From contig NZ_JAKCFB010000028.1 of assembly GCF_024198235.1 (NCBI RefSeq), positions 59,209-123,208 on the forward strand: a DNA stretch of 64,000 bases, read 5' to 3'. The position numbers and the translations under genes are program-made. Positions 26,028 through 32,934 of the stretch are shown here, in pieces. Each line of letters starts with the position of its first letter. The stretch's first letter is position 1. The DNA comes from Myxococcus dinghuensis (GTDB taxonomy: Bacteria; Myxococcota; Myxococcia; Myxococcales; Myxococcaceae). The notes beneath the pieces are model-generated. The model was not told the DNA's origin. It made no database searches and saw only the letters and a list, made by a program, of their open reading frames with translations.

Positions 26028-27614
26028 TCAGGCCTGCTTCGCCCGCGCGGGGACGTCGTCCTCGTTGGGGTAGACGATGGCGCCGGGCGGCGGCACGGGG
26101 GCGGTGGGCGCGCCGTGCACCAGCGTGGTGCTCGGCATGGGCCAGGCGCCCGTGGCCACGGCCAGCTTCCCGGAGCCCACCACGCACAGCGACGTGATGA
26201 ACGTGCAGATGTACGAGATGATGCCCATGTCCCCGAACACCTGGTTGATGTAGCAGATGACGGAGCCCACGATGATGAGCGCCGCCGCCCGGTACTCGTT
26301 GACGTTCGAGCGGTGGTACGAGCGCACCGCGAGGTACACGGTGACCACCAGGTACATCCACACGCCCGTGTAGCCCAGCATCCCGCCGAAGGCGAACAAC
26401 CCCAGCAGCGAGTTGTGCGGGTGGTAGCGGTACTGCGGGAACACGAAGGCGATGTTGGGCAGCGGAATCGGCTCCAGGAACTCGTGGCCGTAGCCGGTGC
26501 CCAGCAGCGGGAACTGCGTCCACGTGGCGATGACGTCCAGGTTCTCGATGTCGCGGTAGTCCAGGTTGCCCTCGCCGCCCTCGCCGTCGATGAGCGTGCG
26601 CACCTTGTGGACGGGGGCGAAGGCGCCGCTGTGGGAGTTCCAGCCCACGGCGAAGTAGACGACCACCAGCGGGGCCATCAGCACCATGCTGCGGGTGAAG
26701 GTGCGCTTGAGGGCGGGCCACGGGGTGATGAGGTAGCCGGCCAGCAGGCAGCCCACGAAGCTGACGTAGGCCAGGCGCCGGTCGTTGTACATCATGCCCA
26801 GGAAGATGAGGAGGATGAGCACCAACCCGCGCACCGCGTGGGCGCTCTTGGGCGTCTCCAGGAAGCGCATGGTGGCGACGAGCAGCGCGAAGTTGAACGT
26901 CATCGAGTCCGAGTGACAGGTCGTGTACTCGACGAACACGCCCATGGACGGCACGACGACGGCGCCGAAGTAGACGCTGACGGCGGACTTGGTGAGGCCC
27001 GCGGCGATGACGGTGCGCGCGAAGAGGGGCCAGTCCTGGGGCCCGCGCAGGGCGTAATGGAACATGGCCACGATGAACGGCATCATCGCGGCCTGGTGCC
27101 ACTGCCACAGGGAGTTCTTCACGTCCCCGCCGCGCAGCACCCCGCGCACCTCCATGAACAGGATGGCGATGAGCGACAGCGCCACCACGCCCACCAGCGG
27201 CCGGGGCATGGGCAGCGTGGGCGGGTCGATGGGGGACTTCGTCACCCGCCGGTAGATGGCCAGGCCCAGCAGGCCCACGATGAGCACGTCGACCAGGGGG
27301 AAGCGCAGGGCGCCGATCTTGGTGATGTAGCTGAGCTGGGCGAACATCAGCTCGCCCAGGGGAAACAGCGGGGAGGGCCAGAAGCCGGACTGGGGCCGTT
27401 CCGGGACGTAGTCCACCGCGAGCACCAGGTAGGTGACGGCCATGACCGGGTAGCGGACGGGGACCTTGGTCACCAACCACACCACCGCGACGGCCAGGAC
27501 TGGGGCAATCGCGACCACGGGATGGATGGCGGCCCCACCCACGGTGGCCAGCACCAGGAAGCCGAGGAGCGCCACGAAGCGCAGATAGGGAGGGCGGTCC
27601 GGGGCGTACGTCAC
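26028..27614 (-). CDS. wzy: O-antigen polymerase-like membrane protein, Wzy of the eps locus
   Basis: This 528-residue protein has about 12 membrane helices and a large periplasmic loop in the second half. It contains FPLLGTGYGHEFLE and RYHPHNSLLGLFAFGGMLG, the Wzy_C/O-antigen ligase type signature with the H-N-S-L core. It would polymerise lipid-linked repeat units on the periplasmic side. The start is GTG 27614. It is divergent from the epsH-like gene with 55 bp between them, and by family and order corresponds to the eps polymerase next to epsH in M. xanthus. The C-terminus is a Pro-rich cytoplasmic tail. Confidence 0.8.
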   Translation of the reverse strand: MTYAPDRPPYLRFVALLGFLVLATVGGAAIHPVVAIAPVLAVAVVWLVTKVPVRYPVMAVTYLVLAVDYVPERPQSGFWPSPLFPLGELMFAQLSYITKIGALRFPLVDVLIVGLLGLAIYRRVTKSPIDPPTLPMPRPLVGVVALSLIAILFMEVRGVLRGGDVKNSLWQWHQAAMMPFIVAMFHYALRGPQDWPLFARTVIAAGLTKSAVSVYFGAVVVPSMGVFVEYTTCHSDSMTFNFALLVATMRFLETPKSAHAVRGLVLILLIFLGMMYNDRRLAYVSFVGCLLAGYLITPWPALKRTFTRSMVLMAPLVVVYFAVGWNSHSGAFAPVHKVRTLIDGEGGEGNLDYRDIENLDVIATWTQFPLLGTGYGHEFLEPIPLPNIAFVFPQYRYHPHNSLLGLFAFGGMLGYTGVWMYLVVTVYLAVRSYHRSNVNEYRAAALIIVGSVICYINQVFGDMGIISYICTFITSLCVVGSGKLAVATGAWPMPSTTLVHGAPTAPVPPPGAIVYPNEDDVPARAKQA

Positions 27615-27669
27615 GGCGGGTGGAGGCTACATCTGGACGGCGGGTTGGGATAGATGTGAAGGCACACGT

Positions 27670-28977
27670 ATGCCTGCTCACAGACCCCGCGTCCTCCTGA
27701 TTGCCGAGCTGTGCAACCCCGACTGGGTCAGCGTCCCGCTGGAGGGCTGGTCGCTCTACCGGGCGCTGGCCGAGGTGGCGGACGTCCACCTGGTCACCCA
27801 GGTCCGCAACCGGGAGAACATCCTCAAGCAGGGGGTGCAGGAGGGCTCGCAGTTCACGGCGCTGGATTCGACGCCGGTGGAGAAGCCGCTCGACAAGGTG
27901 GGGCAGTTGCTGCGGGGCACGGCGGGTGTCGGCTGGACGACGGCCACGGCGCTGAGCGTGCTGCCGTACTACTACTTCGAGGAGGTGCTGTGGCGCCGCT
28001 TCGGTGAGCGCATCAAGGCGCGCGAGTTCGACCTGGTGCACCGCTACACGCCCATCAGCCCGACGACGCCGAGCACGCTGGCGGCGCGCTGCAAGGCGGC
28101 CGGGGTGCCCTTCGTGATGGGGCCGTTGAACGGCGGGTTGCCGTGGCCCAAGGGCTTCGGGGGCGCGCGGCGGCGGGAGAAGGAGTGGCTGAGCTACGTG
28201 CGGGACGCGTACAAGCTGATGCCCTTCTACAAGTCCACGCGGGACAACGCGTCGGCCATCATCACGGGCTCGCGGGCGACGCGGGGGCAGGTGGCGGAGC
28301 CGTGGCAGCACAAGACGGTGTACGTGCCGGAGAACGCCATCGACCCGAAGCGCTTCGGCTCGGCGAAGTCGGAGGGGCCGGTGGAGCTGCCGCTGCGGGT
28401 GGCGTTCGTGGGGCGCTTCGTGCCGTACAAGGGCATGGCCATGCTGATGGAGGCGGCGGCGCCGCTCATCCGCGAGGGCAAGGTGGTGCTGGAGTACATC
28501 GGCGACGGGCAGGAGATGCCGAACCTCCGGGCGCAGGCGGCGCGGGAGGGCATCGAGTCCGGGGTGACGTTCGCCGGGTGGGTGAAGCACCAGGAGCTGC
28601 AGGGGCGGCTGGCGAAGAACCACGTGTTCGGCTTCCCCAGCGTGCGCGAGTTCGGCGGCGCGGTGGTGTGCGAGGCGATGGCGCTGGGGTTGGTGCCCAT
28701 CGTGATGGACTACGGCGGGCCGGGGGAGATCGTCAGCCCCGCGACGGGGTTCACGGTTCCCATCGGGACGCCGGAGCAGATTGTCGCGGGCGTGCGCGAC
28801 GTGTTGACGAAGCTGGCGGCGGACCCGTCCGTCATCCGCCCCATGGGTGAGCGCGCGCGGGAGCGCATCTTCAAGCACTTCACCTGGAAGGCGAAGGCGG
28901 AGCAGGTGGTGGAGGTGTATCGCTGGGTGACGGGCGAGCGCGGCCAGCCCGACTGGGGCATGCCCCTGGCGGACTGA
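27670..28977 (+). CDS. epsH: family 4 glycosyltransferase, EpsH-like
   Basis: This 435-residue protein is a GT-B glycosyltransferase of family 4. The N-domain has VLLIAELCNPDWVSVPLEGW and VHRYTPISPTTPSTLAA. The C-domain has VAFVGRFVPYKGMAMLMEA and the E-x7-E motif in REFGGAVVCEAMALGLVPIV, then YGGPGEIVSP. It adds a sugar to the repeat unit at the inner leaflet. Order (next to wzy) and family match epsH. The ATG at 27670 begins 55 bp from the divergent wzy start; the promoter region is therefore very short. Confidence 0.8.
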   Translation: MPAHRPRVLLIAELCNPDWVSVPLEGWSLYRALAEVADVHLVTQVRNRENILKQGVQEGSQFTALDSTPVEKPLDKVGQLLRGTAGVGWTTATALSVLPYYYFEEVLWRRFGERIKAREFDLVHRYTPISPTTPSTLAARCKAAGVPFVMGPLNGGLPWPKGFGGARRREKEWLSYVRDAYKLMPFYKSTRDNASAIITGSRATRGQVAEPWQHKTVYVPENAIDPKRFGSAKSEGPVELPLRVAFVGRFVPYKGMAMLMEAAAPLIREGKVVLEYIGDGQEMPNLRAQAAREGIESGVTFAGWVKHQELQGRLAKNHVFGFPSVREFGGAVVCEAMALGLVPIVMDYGGPGEIVSPATGFTVPIGTPEQIVAGVRDVLTKLAADPSVIRPMGERARERIFKHFTWKAKAEQVVEVYRWVTGERGQPDWGMPLAD

Positions 28978-28998
28978 GCGGGGCCAGGCGCGTCTCCT

Positions 28999-29511
28999 TC
29001 AGCGCAGGGGGACGCGCCGGATGAAGTTCGCTTCCACGCGGATGCCCGTGCTGCTGGAAGACATGTCCACGACGCGTGAGTCGGTGAACAGCTCCACGCG
29101 GGGTGGGTAGCGAAAGCGGGTGTAGAGCCGGGTCTGGATGCGGAGGTTCCTCCCTGGGCGGAGCTGGACGTCCGAGAGGACATGCGGCTCGTACACCTCC
29201 TTCTCCCAGTGGAGTGTGTAGTGGCCCGGGGGAACGTCCTGGAGGCGGTAATCCCCCTTGGCGTCCGTGACGGCCATCCATTGCCGGTCGCTCCCTGGGG
29301 CGCGCGCGGAGACGACGACGTCCACCACGGGTTCTCGGGTCCTGACGTCGATGACGGTGCCCACGATGGCGCCGGGACGAGGGGTCTTCCGGGGCTCGGC
29401 GCTCGTGTCCGGCTGCGCGGAGGCGGAGGTGGCCCACAGCGCCAGGGTGATGCACGTGGTGACGTGGAAGAGGGAGACCCTGGCGGGGCTCTCTTCGTGC
29501 CGCAGTGTCAG
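28999..29511 (-). CDS. secreted carboxypeptidase-regulatory-domain protein (paralogue 1)
   Basis: This protein of about 150-170 residues has a secretion signal (TTCITLALWATSASAQ), a CarboxypepD_reg beta-sandwich (GTVIDVRTREPVVDVVVSAR, DAKGDYRLQDVPPGHYTLHW), and then the shared tail GIRVEANFIRRVPLR at the stop. No ATG or GTG precedes the signal peptide in frame; the nearest candidate is CTG at 29509-29511, overlapping the upstream stop, so the start is uncertain or has been lost. It sits four bases from paralogue 2 and follows it on the same strand. Such domains fold as a transthyretin-like sandwich and usually open TonB-dependent receptors; here the receptor is missing. Confidence 0.6.
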   Translation of the reverse strand: MTLRHEESPARVSLFHVTTCITLALWATSASAQPDTSAEPRKTPRPGAIVGTVIDVRTREPVVDVVVSARAPGSDRQWMAVTDAKGDYRLQDVPPGHYTLHWEKEVYEPHVLSDVQLRPGRNLRIQTRLYTRFRYPPRVELFTDSRVVDMSSSSTGIRVEANFIRRVPLR

Positions 29512-29972
29512 CGGATGGGGATGCGGCGCATGAACTCGGTGTCCAGCTTGATTCCCTGGGTGGTGGACCCCAGGTCGACGACGGGTGGATCCCCTCTGAG
29601 GAGGACCACCTGCCCGAGATATTCGGGGAGGAACTCGACGTTGACGCGGACCGTGCGGTGGGCGCGGAGCAGGATGTCGGAGCGGGCGTAGGGTTTGTAT
29701 TCCTCCTTCTCGAAGCGGAGGACGTAGGTGCCCGCAGGTGCCTGGGGAAAACGGAAGCTTCCCTGAGCATCGGTTCGTGCGTACACGGCCTCCGAGGACC
29801 GCGTCTGGTTCAGCGTGACGATGACATCCGCCACGGGTTGTCGACTCTGTGAGTCGATGACGGTACCGAAGAGAGTCCCAGTCTTGGGGACCTCGTCTCC
29901 GGATGGCTCGTATGCCTGCGCGGAGGCGGAGAGGGTCGTGATGCACAGTGCGACGGCGAAGAGGTGCTTCAT
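29508..29972 (-). CDS. secreted carboxypeptidase-regulatory-domain protein (paralogue 2)
   Basis: This 154-residue protein has a signal peptide (MKHLFAVALCITTLSASAQA). The CarboxypepD_reg domain spans about residues 32-110 with GTVIDSQSRQPVADVIVTL, DAQGSFRFPQAPAGTYVLRF and EEYKPYARSDILLRAHRTVR. The chain ends in GIKLDTEFMRRIPIR. AAGGAG is six bases before the ATG at 29972. It is the middle gene of a leftward set of four paralogues. No enzyme residues are seen; it is likely a periplasmic or surface beta-sandwich. Confidence 0.75.
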   Translation of the reverse strand: MKHLFAVALCITTLSASAQAYEPSGDEVPKTGTLFGTVIDSQSRQPVADVIVTLNQTRSSEAVYARTDAQGSFRFPQAPAGTYVLRFEKEEYKPYARSDILLRAHRTVRVNVEFLPEYLGQVVLLRGDPPVVDLGSTTQGIKLDTEFMRRIPIR

Positions 29973-30030
29973 GGGAGGCTCCTTCGGGCAAGGTGTGATG
30001 CGGCATCCCGCGTACACATGAATCACCGTG

Positions 30031-30492
30031 TCACCGGACCGCGATTCGTTTGATGAACTCGTGGTCCACGTAGAGGCTCGTGCCACTGGAGGAGACATCG
30101 ATGGTGGATTCGCGGCCGCAGTGAAAGTCGTAGACCTCTCCAATGCTGCCGGGGGGCAGCTCGATGTCCACGTGAACCGTGCGGCTGACGGGCAACAGGA
30201 TGTCGGCGCGAACGAGCGGGTCATATTGCTCCTTCTCGAACCGGAGTGTGTAGAGGCCAGGAGGTCGTCGCGGCAGCCGATAGCGCCCAGCCGCGTCCGT
30301 CACCACGACCTGCTCCCCCATCAACGCGGGAGAGGTCGCGGTGATGACCACGTCGCCGACAGGCTGTCGACTCAGTGCATCGATGACTGTGCCGATGAGG
30401 ATGCCGCTCCCGGCTCCTCCGTCCGACCGTGCCAGGACCGGGACCGCGGACAACCAGAGGGCGTAGCAGCGTGCGGTTCGTGCAAAGCGCAT
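30031..30492 (-). CDS. secreted carboxypeptidase-regulatory-domain protein (paralogue 3)
   Basis: This 153-residue protein has a signal-peptide-like start (MRFARTARCYALWLSAVPVL), the CarboxypepD_reg domain (GTVIDALSRQPVGDVVITA, TDAAGRYRLPRRPPGLYTLR, FEKEQYDPLVRADILLPVSR) and the tail TSLYVDHEFIKRIAVR. GAGGTGA eight bases upstream selects ATG 30492 over GTG 30504. It is closest in sequence to the N-terminus of the VWA protein at 32935-35112. Confidence 0.75.
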   Translation of the reverse strand: MRFARTARCYALWLSAVPVLARSDGGAGSGILIGTVIDALSRQPVGDVVITATSPALMGEQVVVTDAAGRYRLPRRPPGLYTLRFEKEQYDPLVRADILLPVSRTVHVDIELPPGSIGEVYDFHCGRESTIDVSSSGTSLYVDHEFIKRIAVR

Positions 30493-30552
30493 CGGGAGGG
30501 TCACCTCGTCACGACGGAGCGTCCCCCGAGGAGCACCTCCTCCGTCACATGA

Positions 30553-30590
30553 GGGCCTCGTGGTTCCATCATGGATTCATCACGAGGCCC
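30553..30590. repeat. perfect 10-bp inverted repeat
   Basis: GGGCCTCGTG (30553-30562) is repeated in reverse complement as CACGAGGCCC (30581-30590) around an 18-base centre. It lies between paralogues 3 and 4, upstream of the former. It may be an operator or a hairpin in the mRNA; there is no T-tract, so a simple terminator is less likely. Confidence 0.5.
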
Positions 30591-30604
30591 ACGCCGCGAG
30601 CGAG

Positions 30605-30991
30605 CTACCTCGCGACCTGCTCCACGGGCTTCGGCAGGTGGCGCATCTGCACCTTGACGCGCACGGTCCGGTTGGCGCGCAACAGGATGTCCGAGCGCGA
30701 GTACGTGTCGTAATCCGGGTGCTCGAAGCGCAGCGTGTACGTGCCGGCGGGGAGCAGGGGCAGGCGGTAGCGGCCCAGCGCATCCGCGACGGCCGCGCGC
30801 TCGCCCTGGAACTCCGGTGAGGTCGCGATGACGGCCACGTCCGAGATGGGCTGCTGGGTCGCCACGTCGATGATGGTCCCGATGAACACGCCGGGGGGCG
30901 TGGCTTGGGGCGCCTCTGCCTGGGCCAGGATGGGCACGGTGACGAACATCACGAGCAGGCAGAGGAGGAAGGACGCGACGAGCTTCGACAT
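30605..30991 (-). CDS. secreted carboxypeptidase-regulatory-domain protein (paralogue 4)
   Basis: This 128-residue protein has a signal peptide (MSKLVASFLLCLLVMFVTVP, cleavage after ILAQA) and the CarboxypepD_reg domain (GTIIDVATQQPISDVAVIA, DALGRYRLPLLPAGTYTLR, YDTYSRSDILLRANRTVRV). Unlike its relatives it stops after MRHLPKPVEQVAR and lacks the shared C-terminal tail. The start at MSKLV follows GGGGTGG. It is the first gene of the leftward set, and a leader shared with the VWA gene lies just upstream. Confidence 0.75.
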   Translation of the reverse strand: MSKLVASFLLCLLVMFVTVPILAQAEAPQATPPGVFIGTIIDVATQQPISDVAVIATSPEFQGERAAVADALGRYRLPLLPAGTYTLRFEHPDYDTYSRSDILLRANRTVRVKVQMRHLPKPVEQVAR

Positions 30992-31014
30992 GGACCACCC
31001 CGGTGGAGTCACGA

Positions 31015-31094
31015 GATGACGCCATCCTCCTGGAGGTCCATGCCGCGAACGTCACGCGGGCCTCGTCGCTTCATCACGGTTTCCGCATGACGCC
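31015..31094 (-). promoter_or_regulatory. shared upstream element, copy A
   Basis: About 75 bases upstream of paralogue 4 align with the region upstream of the VWA gene. On the plus strand the common blocks are GACGCCATCCTC, TGGA-GTCC, CACGCG-GC and TCATC-G-TTTC-GCA, in the same order and spacing. The sequence is not coding. Conserved leaders in front of paralogues suggest a shared promoter or regulator site, or recent duplication. Confidence 0.4.
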
Positions 31095-31195
31095 CCGCTT
31101 CCACCGCGGCCGCATGTGATGGCTTCTCAACGTGAGGCCGTCTGCTCGCCGCCGGAATGGCAGACAGTCGCGAGTGCGTCATTACCCTCGTCGCC

Positions 31196-32932
31196 ATGAG
31201 TCTGCTCACGCGTGGCGCGGTCCTGTTGCTGCTGCTGTCGAGTGTGTCTGCCTCGGCCCAATCCCTCTCCCATGCGGTCTGGGCGGAGAGCGCGATGGTG
31301 AAGGTCCGTCCCCAGACAACACCCCGGAGGGACTCCGTCGTGCCGCTCGTCGGCGCCAGGGGAGAGTGGCTCTCCTTCCAGGTGGCCCTCCACGGTGGTG
31401 CCCAGGGGCTGCGCAACGTGTCGGCCCGTTTCCCCGCCCTGGTCGGAGGACTCCACCGCCGCATCGACGCGCGAAACCTCCTCCTCTATCGCGAGGCGCT
31501 GCTGGACATCACCCAACCCACGCCACCGGGGACGGAGCCGGGGCGTTGGCCCGATGGCCTCATCCCCGACGTGGACGAGGTCGTGGGCGAGCAACGCGCG
31601 GCCTTCCCCTTCGACGTGCCCGCGGGTGAGTCGCGCGCCATCTGGGTGGACGTGCGAGTCCCCTCGGACGCATCCCCGGGCCTGTACCTGGGCGTGGTGG
31701 AGGTGATGGGGCAGGGGCTCCGGGAGCACGTGCTCGTCACGCTCACCGTGGTCGACGCGGAGCTGCCGAGCACCTCGTCGCTGCGCACGGCCTTCCTCCT
31801 CTGGCCGCCGCATGTGTGTCGGGCCTTCACGGGGGACCCGAGCTGTCCCGCACAGACGCAGGTGTACCTGCTGAAGCAGTTCCACCGGCTGGCCTTGGAG
31901 CACCGCATCACCCTGGCGAGCGCGTTCCCCCGGCTCCCGGACCAGCCCACCTGGGACCTGCCGGACTACGACACCTTCGCCGAGCGCTGGGGCCCGTTCC
32001 TGGAGGGCTCGGCGCCGAACCGGCTGCCTGGCGCACGGATGACGAGCCTCCAGTACCTCGGGCCCGCCACCGCGCCGGACCTCTCGACCTTCGAGCTGGA
32101 GGCCCGGGCGCGCGGCTGGTTGGGCCGCGCCTTCGACTACGTGGGCGACGAGCCGCCCTATGGAACCTCGTGGGAGGCCGTGGCCGAGCGGGCACGGCTG
32201 ACGCGCTCGGCGGCCCCGGACCTGCGCACGTTCCTCACCGCCACGGTGACGGAGGTGGAGGCCCATGGCCCCCTGGACGACATCGACGTCCTCACGGTGC
32301 TGGTGAACTTCATCGACGGCACCCAGCCCCCCTACGAGGGCAACCAGCGGCCGAAGTACGACGCCTTCCTCTCGCGTCCGAACCGCGAGCTCTGGCTGTA
32401 CCAGAGCTGCATGAGCCACGGCTGTGCCGCTGGAGAGCCACCGCCTCCGGAGAATCGACCGGGGCAGGGCTGGCCCTCGTACATGGTCGACCGCTCCGCT
32501 GCGAAGGCGCGCGGCATGCAGTGGCTGGACTTCATCATGGGCGCGCGGGGCGAGCTGTACTACCAGACGGTGGGCCTGCTCTCGACCGCCTGGACGACGC
32601 AGTTCCGCTTCAACGGCAACGGCGACGGCACGCTCTTCTATCCCGGGTTGCCCTCGGTCATCGGAGGGACGACGGCGATTCCCCTGCCGTCCATCCGCCT
32701 CAAGCTCATCCGGCAGGGGCTCCAGGACTACGAGTGGCTGAAGCGCGTGAGCGACGCGGGAGACCCGGCCTTCGCCAGGCGCGTGGCCACGGAGTTGATT
32801 CCGCATGCGTGGGCGGTGCCGGATGACGGCGCGCGGTTCGAGCGCGCCCGACTGCGCCTCATCCGTCGCTACCTGGAGCTGCGCTCGGGGCACGCGCAGC
32901 CCCAACTCCCAGGGGAGGAGGGGGCGCGCTGA
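31196..32932 (+). CDS. secreted DUF4091 glycoside hydrolase-like protein
   Basis: This 578-residue protein has a signal peptide (LLTRGAVLLLLLSSVSASAQ). Residues about 30-190 are a beta-sandwich lead with GEWLSFQVALHG and DVRVPSDASPGLYLGVVEV. A TIM-barrel-like part follows, with RAFDYVGDEPPYGTSW as a likely acidic active-site strand, then the DUF4091 block FYPGLPSVIGG, PLPSIRLKLIRQGLQDYEW. DUF4091 proteins are glycosidase-related and act on complex glycans; substrate unknown. ATG 31196 was chosen for the signal peptide; ATG 31157 is possible. It is the only rightward gene of this block and converges, with 2 bp to spare, on the VWA gene. It could modify the nearby exopolysaccharide. Confidence 0.75.
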   Translation: MSLLTRGAVLLLLLSSVSASAQSLSHAVWAESAMVKVRPQTTPRRDSVVPLVGARGEWLSFQVALHGGAQGLRNVSARFPALVGGLHRRIDARNLLLYREALLDITQPTPPGTEPGRWPDGLIPDVDEVVGEQRAAFPFDVPAGESRAIWVDVRVPSDASPGLYLGVVEVMGQGLREHVLVTLTVVDAELPSTSSLRTAFLLWPPHVCRAFTGDPSCPAQTQVYLLKQFHRLALEHRITLASAFPRLPDQPTWDLPDYDTFAERWGPFLEGSAPNRLPGARMTSLQYLGPATAPDLSTFELEARARGWLGRAFDYVGDEPPYGTSWEAVAERARLTRSAAPDLRTFLTATVTEVEAHGPLDDIDVLTVLVNFIDGTQPPYEGNQRPKYDAFLSRPNRELWLYQSCMSHGCAAGEPPPPENRPGQGWPSYMVDRSAAKARGMQWLDFIMGARGELYYQTVGLLSTAWTTQFRFNGNGDGTLFYPGLPSVIGGTTAIPLPSIRLKLIRQGLQDYEWLKRVSDAGDPAFARRVATELIPHAWAVPDDGARFERARLRLIRRYLELRSGHAQPQLPGEEGAR

Positions 32933-32934
32933 CG

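Noticed and set aside
25996..28878. Antisense frame of 960 codons across wzy and epsH
   Set aside because: It is a shadow created by codon bias; both Wzy and the glycosyltransferase have clear family motifs in other frames.
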